A stretch of DNA of 64,000 nucleotides from Gnetum montanum (Eukaryota > Streptophyta > Gnetopsida > Gnetales > Gnetaceae), in contig MNCI01010159.1 in NCBI GenBank assembly GCA_015680685.1, forward strand, positions 302,906 through 366,905, given 5' to 3'. Below the pieces are notes generated by a model. It made no database searches. It was not told the DNA's origin and was given only the letters and a program-made list of their open reading frames with translations. Below are positions 54,446-64,000 of this stretch, in pieces. Within the stretch, counting starts at the first letter, position 1. Every line of letters begins with the position of its first letter. Both the position numbers and the translations under genes were made by a program.

Positions 54446-57110
54446 AATTAAACATTATTTTGGATAATAGTCCTTCCTTGATAATGAGATGACTACCTTA
54501 TCTAATTCATTTTCTCAGCAAGCTAAATTTAACTTGATCATGGATTGGTTTTGAATGGGTCCTTATGATATTGTCTAATCTTCATACTTTTTATTATGAC
54601 AGGTTAATAAATTTGTTGTTATGTGCTTTATCTTCTACAAGCATTGGGTGACAAGTACTATGAGCCATACATTATATTTCTATTAATACTTATGAATGGT
54701 AGTGATCATTTTTATTGTTAAGTCTTTGGTAGTATCTAGGCAACATATATTTCATGGTATTAAGACTTCAATGAGTTAAACTAATGAAGGTCTGACTTGT
54801 TTTATCACATGAATTATTACAAACTTTTATTTTTAAATTTTTTTTAAATTTTTAAATTTTATATTTCATTATAAATAAAGAAAATGTTGAATTATGGATA
54901 GGGTTTCTTACCTTTTCAGTTGGAAATTGATTGCATTCTCTTTGATTATACTAGGCATATTATTAACTCAATATGTTATCTCAAGAAAAACTTGAGGCTT
55001 TGGGTCTTCCTTAATCAAGGACTTGGGATAAGAGATGTCATGAGATATTAAACATGAATCATGGGAATACTCATGGGAAGTAACTTACATAGGGATTGAA
55101 TCTATACCATGAACAAAGTTTCCATTGTTTACACACCATGTTCTAAAGGTAATACAACATGCAATCACAACCTATTGTAGGTGTATATACCTAAGAATGT
55201 TTTCTAATAATCATCTTATCCTATTGTAATCATGGAACTACACCAAAAGCAAATTTTTCATTGTTTACAAACCATGTTATGATGTAGTGCAGCAATTCTC
55301 TAATCACCAAATAAAAAAGAAAGAAACAAAAAAAAAATAGAATTATTAGGTAATAAGATATTTTGGATTCTAAAGTTCTATCTTGTTCATAACCATAGAA
55401 TGAGGGCATTATGTTGATGCATAAAGAGTCTCCATCACCAAAAACTACTATTAGTAGGGAATACTATACATTTTTGGAGGTGTAGTGCCATATGACATGA
55501 ATAAGTTGATAATCAATGATTCATGAATGTCTAAATGTGATAGTGCCATGTATTTGTATTATCCTTTTGACAATAATTCACTTAAGTTATTAGCTAATAT
55601 CTTGATATTTACTCAACACTAACATCTTATTTATTCTTCTTTCATAAAGTTTTTGTTCATTATTTCTACTGTCTTTTATCTTTACTCATTTTTCTATTTT
55701 CTTTCTCTTAATTTCTATTGAAGAATTATTTTGGACTAGGAAGTGTGAAGGGTGAAATCGTAGTCACTCGAAGTTTCATTGTAGGCTTTATTGTCACTCA
55801 CAATAACCTTGGAAGATCAATTTCTTAAAGCATGGTACTTATGATGGGCTACTAATCAGTTGATCACATGTTGGAAATTCATGTTTTAAGGTTTTAGATA
55901 ATGCAGACAGCTACAACTTGCATCTTGCTCATTGTAGTATTATTCTTTCAAATTTTAAAATAATGTAAATAACTACAACTTGTAGTTGGTCATAACTTTG
56001 AATTTCTTTAAATTTATTGCTTTTGTGTTGCAAGGGGATGTGACTCAAAGTTTATCATAATTTGATTAAAAATGAAAAAAATAAAAGCATTTTTCAAAAA
56101 ACAAAACCTCATTTTGCATTGTAGAGTGCCACAAGACACATTCCAAAGCTAAAGCGAGCTTCCATTGTGAGAAAACCCACTAAATTTGACCTTCAAGCCT
56201 TCCTTCCTTTCCAAAATGCCTAAGGTAGGCTTCAAAACTCTTGTTCTTTAGCATTTTTCTCTTAGATTTTATATTTCATGTTGTTGTAACCAAATTTGGG
56301 ACATCAACATTATTTTTGGAGCTAAATGGAGGTTGTATGGATGACTTGTGGGCTCCTAGTGTCTTCCTTAGATTATTAATCTTTACTCTTGTCCTATCCT
56401 AAACATTTCTATAACTTTGTATGAGTAATAGATTCAATTTTATTTTTTCTTCTAGCTTCAAAGCTTTTGGTTTATAAATAATATATATAATTAGGAATTA
56501 AGATAATGATAGGGACTATGTGGAAGAATTAAAACTTTTCTACCTTTAAACTTCTAGAAGTTTGATTTTTGCTTAGGAATGAAGCTAATTATCTCAACTA
56601 TAGCATTATAATGCTAGGGATGTGCATGCTTGAAATTCAATTATATTCCTAGGAAGGGCATTAGGTGCAATTAGAGCTATCTTGCCTAAGATAATTCAAC
56701 ATTAAGCTAAATTTGTTTTTCTAAGCTAGAGCTCTCTTACACTATATTGTATTATGTGGCCATCTACTGTGAGTCATTATGAAGCATAATCACTATGTAA
56801 TTTATATTTTTCATCTATCAAGTATATTTACTTGTCATCTTTGCACTAGGAAATTACATTAAGAACTATGTAGACCTTGTTGGGGGCAACAACAATGTTC
56901 AGATTTACAATTATGAGTGTTGACTGTCATAGTTCTCTTTTGAGTTCTTTGCACTTATTTAAAATATGTATTTGGAATTTGAATCTTATGTGTTGTTGCA
57001 TTTTGTTTATGTTTAGTTCATGCATTATATTATATGTATATGTGTACTGATCCTCCTTGTACCAAGGAACTTCTTGTGCTTCCTAGTGTAAGAGGGGACA
57101 TCCATCAAGA
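54446..57110 (+). other. Athila-like post-integrase region, no gene recognised
   Basis: AT-rich. Contains repeated CATGTT-TAAAG/CACCATGTT phrases around 55120-55280 and CTACAACTTG phrases at 55910-55990. In Athila elements this region lies between pol and the env-like frame. Confidence 0.5.
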
Positions 57111-58445
57111 CAATATTTAGTGGCTATAGATTTGATATCATGGCTATGTGCTCAAGAGGAGGAGTATGAACATGATTATAGGAAGCAAATGGAGCACTTG
57201 GATCATAAGTGGTGGGAGGTAAAGTTCCCTATGATTCTAATGATAGCACCTAGAAACTTTGGTCTTTTGATGGAACTGGTGAATTCACTAGTTATAGTAG
57301 CCTTGACAATTCACAACTTGGATTTTTTTTAATAGGAGGTGAGACATTCTATTATCAAGAGGCTCGTTAGTTCTACTTCACATTCTCAAGGATCTCCCCT
57401 ACTTAATGAACTTTCTATGTTGGTACTAACTCCTATGACATTAGCAAGGCCCTCATCACCAAGGTCCTTAAGATGCAAGTAGGACCAAATAGAAACATTT
57501 TATGATAGCATCATCAGAGTGAAAGAACTAGCTGGTATAGCTTTTTCTTGATGTAGCCATGGATGAGATGGGATGGCCTTACAAGAACCTTTCTTCTAAA
57601 AGAAGAATTCTTGGAAGGGTTGTCATGATGAAAATCTTAGATAGTTTACATTTTACACATGTCATGTTCTTTGACATGTTAGTGATCAATGACTTGGAGG
57701 GTCCTGCACTCTTAATTACCCATATATTATATTGTCTAGGATGGAGTTGGTGACTCGAGATGCTAATGGGTTCCCCTTCCCATCAACATTCTCAGTGTTG
57801 TATCAGCACTTTCAAATTTGTCCACCTACCTTGCCCATCAAGGATATCATCACATAAGGTGAGGACTAGTTCCTAAATTTGGGATGTGCCTTCTAAACTT
57901 AGCAATTGTATAGGACACGCATTGAGGAGGTTGGTGGATCCTTGATCTACAGATTCTAGGAGATGGTGGCATGGCTACTTGGAAGACCTATTATGTTGAC
58001 CCACAATAGCAACAACAACCATAGTAGTAGTATGATATGAAGGAACCTGATCAAGATTTTATGGGAGCTAAATCTTAACTCATGGTCCATAAATCTTATT
58101 ACATAGTGTAATGAGATGGAGGCAAGTCTCCATGCTTGTTGCCATTGATTTGAAAGGAGGTAGTATCATTTGGCCTCCAATGTGGAGATCCTAGAACATC
58201 ATTTATTTTTCAATATAAGGAATATCCACTAGATGGTTATTCATTAGGAGGTGGATGAATCAATGGATCCAAAATTTACACCTATGGGATCCTTGATCAC
58301 CAATGTAGATTAGGCTATACTATCTAGCCCTAGTGAGGAGCAAGACTTCATGAGTGAGGAGGTAGGTGATGATGTGTCTTAACCTCCCTCCTTCAACATA
58401 GGCTCTTCCACCTCCTTCGGGGGAAGGCTCAACTTCTCTAGCTTA
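57110..58445 (+). pseudogene. ORF in env-like position of the Athila-like element
   Basis: A decayed coding region: LISWLCAQEEEYEHDYRKQM (57130-57190), DEMGWPYKNLSSKRRILGRV, LITHILYCLGWSW, TRDANGFPFPSTFSVLY, an N/S-rich patch and an acidic tail (SPSEEQDFMSEEVGDDVS). Two to three frame changes. No transmembrane segment or known domain seen. It may be the extra ORF that Athila elements carry after pol, or a captured gene. The family is not recognised. Confidence 0.45.
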
Positions 58446-58591
58446 AGCATCTTATCCCATATTTCTTTTTTTCCTTCACCTATTATATGTTTTGAATGTT
58501 ATGATAGAGGGGGTTGTTTTTATTATCTAATCTCTATTTATGTATTTTCATTAATTCATGCACATTCTTTCACTTTCATTTATTGGGATGA

Positions 58592-58611
58592 TAAAAAGCT
58601 AGTTGGGGCTA
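58592..58611 (+). other. Polypurine tract of the Athila-like element
   Basis: AAAAAGCTAGTTGGGG-type purine-rich run just before the 3' LTR start. Confidence 0.6.
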
Positions 58612-59565
58612 TGTTAGGATGTGAATTGATGTCCTTTGCACTTTGTTCTTCTATTTTGTAAGCTTGGGCATGCAGCTACCAGCTCATATGATCCACAGCC
58701 ATCTACATCTTAGAGTCTCAACTCATAATGTGAGGTATAATTAGTTTCCAACTCATGAACAGAACATGGTCATTCCAATTATCATAGAGAGTTAAATTCT
58801 AGCATTAGAGAATTGAAGAGCAAGTGGACTTAGCTTTAAATAGAAGTGATGATAGTACCAAAGCTATATCTACATTAAAAAAGTTTTTGCTAGTTCATGC
58901 AACCTACATGAGCCCACAGCTCAAAATTTTCTTCATCATGCAACTCATAGCCACTTGCATTTTAATTTAAAATAGAAAAGCAAATCCATTAGTGTGAGCT
59001 CCTATAGCTCGCATCTATGTCATAGTCATAGTAAATTTGTTTACTTAATACAGTGATTTGACTATTTGCATTTGAATACTTGACCATTGGAAATAGCTGA
59101 GGGAGACTACTAATCATTGTAACTTGTAGCAATTGATTGACTAGGAGATTTTTCAACAAGGAGCTACAACCTACACCTAGCTACAACCATTAGCCAAAGG
59201 TTATTATAACCATCAACCAAAGTGATTTTCACACTAGTTTTAAGTAGAACTATGAGATGAATTCTCATGTAGATAGAAAAGAGACACACACACATAGATA
59301 CACAAAGATACATAGAGAAAATAAAGAAATAGATTTCATAGAATTTGCATATTAGGGTTGAAGTTATTAATGATTTTTGTAATGAGAATTATTCTTGGCA
59401 TTGATTATTGAATGAGAATGTTTATTTATTTGTTACAGTTAATTAATGTTAAATTTTCTTCACCATAACTTTGGAACCTTACCCCCACATAACCCACAAT
59501 CCTCCATTTGATTAACTTCCATGTTCTATAGCACAAGCACAACTCAACAAAAGAACATCATAATA
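58612..59565 (+). repeat. Athila-like 3' LTR, 954 bp
   Basis: TGTTAGGATG...CATCATAATA, the same length as the 5' LTR. The right flank GTGAC matches the left flank of the element exactly. Confidence 0.9.
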
Positions 59566-59570
59566 GTGAC

Positions 59571-60439
59571 CAATATCTGATAATCTTATCCAACTAGTTT
59601 CTAGTGTAAGAGCACCTATAAGTGATTAGATGAAGACTTTGGAAAGCTAGAAAGACATTTGGAGGACCTAGGAGGCATTTATACCAAGAGCTAGGATGTG
59701 ATAGGAAATGTCCCAAGTGACTCAAAGATGTCTTTCCTAGAGGAGATATTTTGTTCTAGCTAGAGACATCTATCCTAGGTAAGAGACATCTTTGGGAAGA
59801 TGTCTTGACTCAAAAGGAGACATATTGCATAGACAAAAGATGTCTTATCTCTAAGAGTCAAAGTTGACAGGGACATGTCTCATTAAGAATATAGATATAT
59901 CATATGACCATGAAAAATTCCAAGTTGAAAAACAACCAAGAAAGATGAGAATAAGATGGAAATAGCTAAGAATATTCAAGTTGGTTATGAAAAAGGGTTT
60001 TCTAAGATTCTTGTCTTGTAATTGATTAATATTTTTTTGTGTTTTCATGATTTGAGATGTGAAAAGTCACATGAGAGTTGGAAAAGAGATTTCATGAGAC
60101 TGTGGCACATCTCTATGGATAATTATATGTGTTTTGGCCATTATGACTGTTATGTGAGTTTGGGTCTTAGTCCTATATGGAGGAGAGGTCTAGTTCAATT
60201 ATGCCTTGCATTAAGGTCAATTGTTCTATGGTTGTAGAGCCTCATGTTATGTGGTATCATTGAGTGTATGAGTGTTATTATTGTGGGTTGTAAAATCAAT
60301 GAAATTCTAATTTTCTTGTTAATTAATTGAAGATAGCTAGTTTTATTTTCTTTTATCAAATTAAATTATCTTTTATATATTCTGGATTCAGGGTGATCTT
60401 GAAGAATTAAAGTAGAACGAAGTGACCCTGCTCTAGGAT
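59571..60439 (+). repeat. LTR of a further element (family F), start uncertain
   Basis: Directly precedes a primer site, so its end at ~60439 is clear. It contains repeated GACATCT/AGATGTCTT phrases (59650-59860). No second copy is in the window, and the 5' end may lie left of the Athila-like insertion. Confidence 0.55.
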
Positions 60440-60451
60440 TGGTATCAAAGT
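60440..60451 (+). other. Primer-binding site, family F
   Basis: TGGTATCAAAGT, one change from the initiator-Met-type TGGTATCAGAG. Confidence 0.8.
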
Positions 60452-60504
60452 GTTAGGTTTGTTATTGACTCAAATTTGATTATGGATTTTTATATCTATT
60501 TCAT

Positions 60505-60836
60505 ATGGCTCTTAAGAAGAAATAGGTTCAAGCCCTAAACAAATATAGGAGAAGCATGAACTCTACCTTGTAGTTGATGGTTAAATGATTGGATGAGATC
60601 AATGACAAAGTAGATAGGAATGTAGGTTTTAGCCATATTCAAACTCATGGTGATGATGATAAAGAAGTTTCTTATCCTTGTGGAGGGGAAAAAGATAAGG
60701 AAATAAAAATTTTAACTATGGAAGTATGGGAATCCATCAACCTAGGAATCTAATGAAAGGAAATCCAAATCCTCATGTTAGAGTTCCAAGAGCTCCATCA
60801 CCAATGTTTACTTCTTGTCATGACAAGCTTGATGAT
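60505..60836 (+). pseudogene. gag N-terminus, family F element
   Basis: ATG 54 bases after the primer site opens MALKKK, then VQALNKYRRSMNS, LDEINDKVDRNVGFSHIQTH, and after a frame change NYGSMGIHQPRNLMKGNPN and RAPSPMFTSCHDKLDD. This is the kind of short helix and P/N-rich linker found at the start of plant gypsy gag. Three stops of C-to-T type. It is cut at 60837 by the family-G element. Confidence 0.6.
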
Positions 60837-61639
60837 TGATAAGTGACAAGGTACCCCTACACTCAACCATACAAATACGAGCATTTTCATGCACGATCCG
60901 GTCGAACTCCGTAGACAGACTAGTTGTGGCACCTAGACAATTAGCCTTAGGTTGCAGTTTGCTGTCTTCCCACCTAGACTAGTATTATATTTTTCACATA
61001 TGGTTTAGTCTAGAGTGAGGTGTACGATGGGTTTTCTAATCTAATGCTAATTCTGAAGGCAATGGAAAGTAATATTATCTAAGCTAAGAGAGAAAGGGTA
61101 AAAGAATCTAATCTAGCCTAAGTGCAATGAGCATCCATCCTTAATCATCTGTACACATCCTGAACTTCATGCATGATTGCCACTAGGATCACCAAGTGCA
61201 GATCCTAGGTACANATGCATGATTGCCACTAGGATCACCAAGTGCAGATCCTAGGTACACTACTGGGTTACCAAGTAGTCACACTAAAATGCTCGTGATT
61301 AAATCGTACTCATTTCGCATTATGAGGAGATAAGGGTGAAGAGAGATTAATCATCTAGGCAAGAAATTAAACATTCAATAGTAATTAAATCCTATTTAGC
61401 TTAGTCCACATGCTGCAAGGTTTATCAAAAAGTTCATCTTTATTGCCACACACAAACGTGTGCTTAGGTACAATTCGCTCGAATAGAGATCCGTTCACTT
61501 TGAGAGTCCTACTGCAGGCACATGAAAATTATTCTATCTCTAGAATGGCAAAATGGCAAGAGTTTAGCTAAGGTCTAAATCTAGATGGAAAAACAAGGGA
61601 GAGCCGCCACTTATTTATAGAACTGGCAACGTCCCATCA
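60837..61639 (-). repeat. Family-G LTR, minus strand (element's 3' LTR)
   Basis: On the minus strand it runs TGATGGGACG...CACTTATCA with inverted TGAT/ATCA ends. It is preceded on that strand by CATGGGGGTA (purine tract) and has a TATA box TTCTATAAATAAG at ~61612. The length includes a 46-base assembly artefact at 61169-61259. Its inverted partner is 1-393. Confidence 0.75.
61169..61259. other. Assembly duplication around a single N
   Basis: Bases 61169-61213 and 61215-61259 are the same 45-base sequence on both sides of the N at 61214; an unmerged contig overlap. Confidence 0.85.
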
Positions 61640-63530
61640 TACCCCCATGATTGAATAAAAACTCATCCTCAAGTTCCTTACAAAATATTGAAAGGTATGG
61701 GATTATTGACTCAAATGAAACTAATGGTGAATGTGATGACATGTGAATAGATCATCATTACAAGATAAGACACAATTGGTATTCATGACAACAAGAGTGA
61801 ACACTTTATACATTTAACATTAGGTCGTATTTGGCAGCTGAGAGAGAAGAGAGAAGAAGTCTGCTGCTACCAATGCCAAGATTGCGCCTTTCGTTGTATA
61901 TCCATAAGCGCACCATCAATCTTGCTCCTTGCATAGCTACTTCAGCACCAATTCCTTCCAAGTGTTCCCTCTAGATCCAACCTGTTGATGTATGATTGCC
62001 ATCTGCACACACAACACAATCTTTATATTAGCAAGGGTAAACAAATCCCAATGCAATTGATCCCTTTCTTTGGTGTAAGGTCCATTGGCTGAGTTGTGAT
62101 ATGGCTAATACGGATCTAGAGATATAATATTGGTGACTATTGAAGGTGTAGGGGTTAGGAGAAAATCGAAAAAATTGGACTAGGATCCCCATGACTGAGA
62201 GCGAACCTCCGGTAGTGATAGAATGGAAAAAAGATAAGAAATAAGAAAGATGAATAAAAAGAGACAATGGCCGTGCCAAAAAAATGGATGTCAAAGATGG
62301 AGATGAACAAATAAATTTTGATTGCAAAAATCTTTAAAGGAAAGAAATTAATGGATGCACCAAATAGGAATGTTAGTGGGTCCTCCCCAAAGCAGGCTCA
62401 TGCCCTTAATTCCTTAACAAACCCACATTCAAAGAGTTTGTAGGCTCTGGGAATGTCATTTGGAGCAAGAGTTAAAGTCTTAACGACAATAATTTACCAC
62501 AAAGAAATAATGCATCAACCAAAATATGAACTACTAATACAACTAGAAATGAGGTAAAAAATGGAGAAGAATGATGGGAAAGAAGAGAATGGAATGGAAT
62601 CCCAAGAACAAGGTGGTGTATAGCCCCTTGTGTATTTCATGGTTAATGTGACTTAGGAAATCTCATTCCAAATCCATCCTCAAATAATCCACCTCCATTG
62701 ACTTCACATTAATATATTTGGCCAATCATCGAGTTGAAGTAACAAGAATGTCTCCACCAAAGAGTCATCACCATTCCGACGAAATGAAGGAGGAGAGAAT
62801 AGGAAGTGAGAAGGGCCTTAGTTAGAGGGAACATGTTTATTTTAGTTCCATAACTAGTGCTTGTAGCCCAGATGATTATTTCATCTAAGGGGTGTGTTTT
62901 GAATCCTCACTATTTTTTTTCTTTTTTTTGTGTTTTATGTGTTTATACATGAGAACCACACCATGCAAAGACTTTGTTATTTTTATTAGCTCAGCTTCCC
63001 GATAATGGAGTAGTGTCGGAATGGGATAGAAGACTCAAGAAGAAAACATCCAAGCACCCAAGAGAATGACCAAAAAAAGTGTATCAAATCCCCTTGAAGT
63101 CACACCCTTTTCAATCCTTGAGTCCTTCTTTAGTTTGAGAAATACCCAGTCACCGGTTCGTTGATAGTTCTTATTATTAAGAAAGGAATTGTACAGTTCC
63201 AAGCCAAGAGAGACCATAGAATTTTATGGTTGTATGGATGAATTGGACTCATTCCCTGCTATATCAAAAGAACCATACCTTAGTATCAACATCATAACTT
63301 AAAGGTAAAAACTAAACATTAGCAATCAATGGAATACAGTTCATACCATCTATGGAGCACTTATTAAGTGACGAACATAAAAAAACAAAATAAATAAACA
63401 CACAAAGAAATGAAAGAGTATAATGATGTTACAAAACAAAAAATTAAAAGAAAGAAAGATAAAATAATAAATTAGAAGGTGAAAAATGGAAAACAAAAAG
63501 TTGAAAAATTATAGAATCAGAAAAATATTT
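61640..63530 (-). other. Internal region of the family-G element, no gene identified
   Basis: On the minus strand a GAGGATGAG...GGGGG stretch (61650-61670) precedes the LTR, as at the 3' end of many gypsy internal regions. Near 62015 GTTGTGTGTGCAG|ATG resembles a splice acceptor. Short frames (62028-62327 minus; 63035-63217 minus with GDWVFLKLKK, reminiscent of integrase C-termini) are too weak for a call. Confidence 0.4.
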
Positions 63531-63533
63531 ATT

Positions 63534-64000
63534 AATTTTGTGTTGTTAGAATGGAGGATACCCCCATACCAACATGGTTGAGCATGAATAGAATCAATAA
63601 ATGGAAGATTAGGATCCTTGCATATTGAAAATACTGGGACCTGGTCATACTAACCCCATTGGGGTTCACACACTTGATTATAGTAACCATAGTGGGGCAA
63701 GTTATAAGATGTAGTTTTTGGATAACAAGTTGACCCACTATGATAATTGGGACCATTAGATGGTATGCAAGGATCAAGATGTCACCCTTCATGGCTGTAT
63801 TCATTGGGCCGTATGGTTGTTGGAGTGTTAAGTGGTGGCCTTGATGAGGTAACATGAGGCGTTGGGTTTGAAGAGGAAGATGCACCATAGTGTTGGGTTT
63901 GTGCTGAGTTGGCAGATGTAGTGGTTCCTAAACTGTGGTGCTCCTTTTGACGATCATGTCTAAAGAAGGGATGCTTTTGATGTTGTGAAGGACCTCCACT
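63534..64000 (-). pseudogene. Decayed coding region running off the window
   Basis: On the minus strand from the window edge a frame reads SGGPSQHQKHPFFRHDRQKE, then an S/T/P/N-rich stretch (SSSSNPTPHVTSSRPPLNTP), then YNLPHYGYYNQVCEPQWG and VFSICKDPNLPFIDSIHAQP. Only two stops occur (TGA, TAG), both possible C-to-T changes. The longer minus-strand frame 63532-63888 is out of phase with this and is a shadow. Low-complexity linker of gag or of a regulatory protein; no family assigned. Confidence 0.5.

Larger units (their letters stand above)
43320..59565 (+). mobile_element. Athila-like Ty3/gypsy element with nested B2
   Basis: Two LTRs of identical length (954 bp: 43320-44273 and 58612-59565) with the perfect 5-bp target duplication GTGAC (43315-43319 and 59566-59570). 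The primer site is TAGTGCCATTGTGATGG (44277), a decayed TGGCGCCATTGCCGGGG (Asp-tRNA type). Then gag, an Athila-type protease, RT, RNase H, integrase, a 3' open region in the env-like position and a purine tract. B2 was inserted only ~175 bases after the 5' LTR. Without B2 the element is ~10.9 kb. All genes are broken. Confidence 0.9.

Noticed and set aside
61990-62040. Splice acceptor and exon of a host gene on the minus strand
   Set aside because: The GTGTGTGCAG|ATG context is suggestive but the following frame has stops in all phases within 30 codons; kept only as a note.

Overview
This window is repeat-dense nuclear DNA from a plant with a large genome. A conifer or other gymnosperm is my best guess, but the sequence alone does not fix the species. 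It is AT-rich and CpG-poor, and almost everything in it is an LTR retrotransposon or LINE, inserted into each other and decayed by C-to-T change. I found no intact host gene, tRNA, CRISPR array or functional rRNA gene. All boundaries come from reading repeats, primer-binding sites, splice sites and target-site duplications by eye. No alignment or database search was run.

Layout. 1-2067: the end of one LTR (family G), then a small copia-like element with an internal tandem duplication. 3052-3550: a solo LTR (family C). 3735-7200: a truncated minus-strand Ty3/gypsy element. 7485-34225: a four-level nest. The outermost level is a minus-strand family-B element (B3, pieces at 7485-8073 and 33728-34225). 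It was hit by a plus-strand family-B element (B1, 8074-33727). The 3' LTR of B1 was then hit by a 20-kb Tat/Ogre-like element (13232-33347). Inside that element's protease-RT intron lies a seven-exon gene remnant on the opposite strand. 34330-36375: a five-exon gene remnant of unknown family, then a second family-C solo LTR. 38600-39390: LINE RT debris. 40439-41734: a younger 5'-truncated LINE. 43320-59565: a complete Athila-like element, itself hit by another family-B element (B2, 44448-49806). 59571-64000: another LTR element start (LTR, primer site, gag) hit by a minus-strand family-G element that runs off the window.

Most interesting content. Family B looks like a non-autonomous LTR element that carries two host-derived pieces. 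One is a CCR4/nocturnin-type endonuclease-exonuclease-phosphatase (deadenylase-like) coding region. The other is a 5S-rRNA-derived segment. CCR4 copies are present in B1 and B2, and 5S-like copies in B1, B2 and B3, at corresponding positions, so they were moved by the element. Second, the antisense gene in the Tat/Ogre intron reads through seven exons with matching splice phases, 1016 codons and no frameshift, although it has 37 in-frame stops. All 37 are explainable as CAG/CAA/CGA to TAG/TAA/TGA. The gene at 34330-36375 shows the same pattern (five phase-consistent exons, 585 codons, 20 stops).

The assembly has artefacts. Single Ns at 61 and 61214 separate exact 47-bp and 45-bp duplications (unmerged contig overlaps), and there is a 75-base N gap at 31066-31140.
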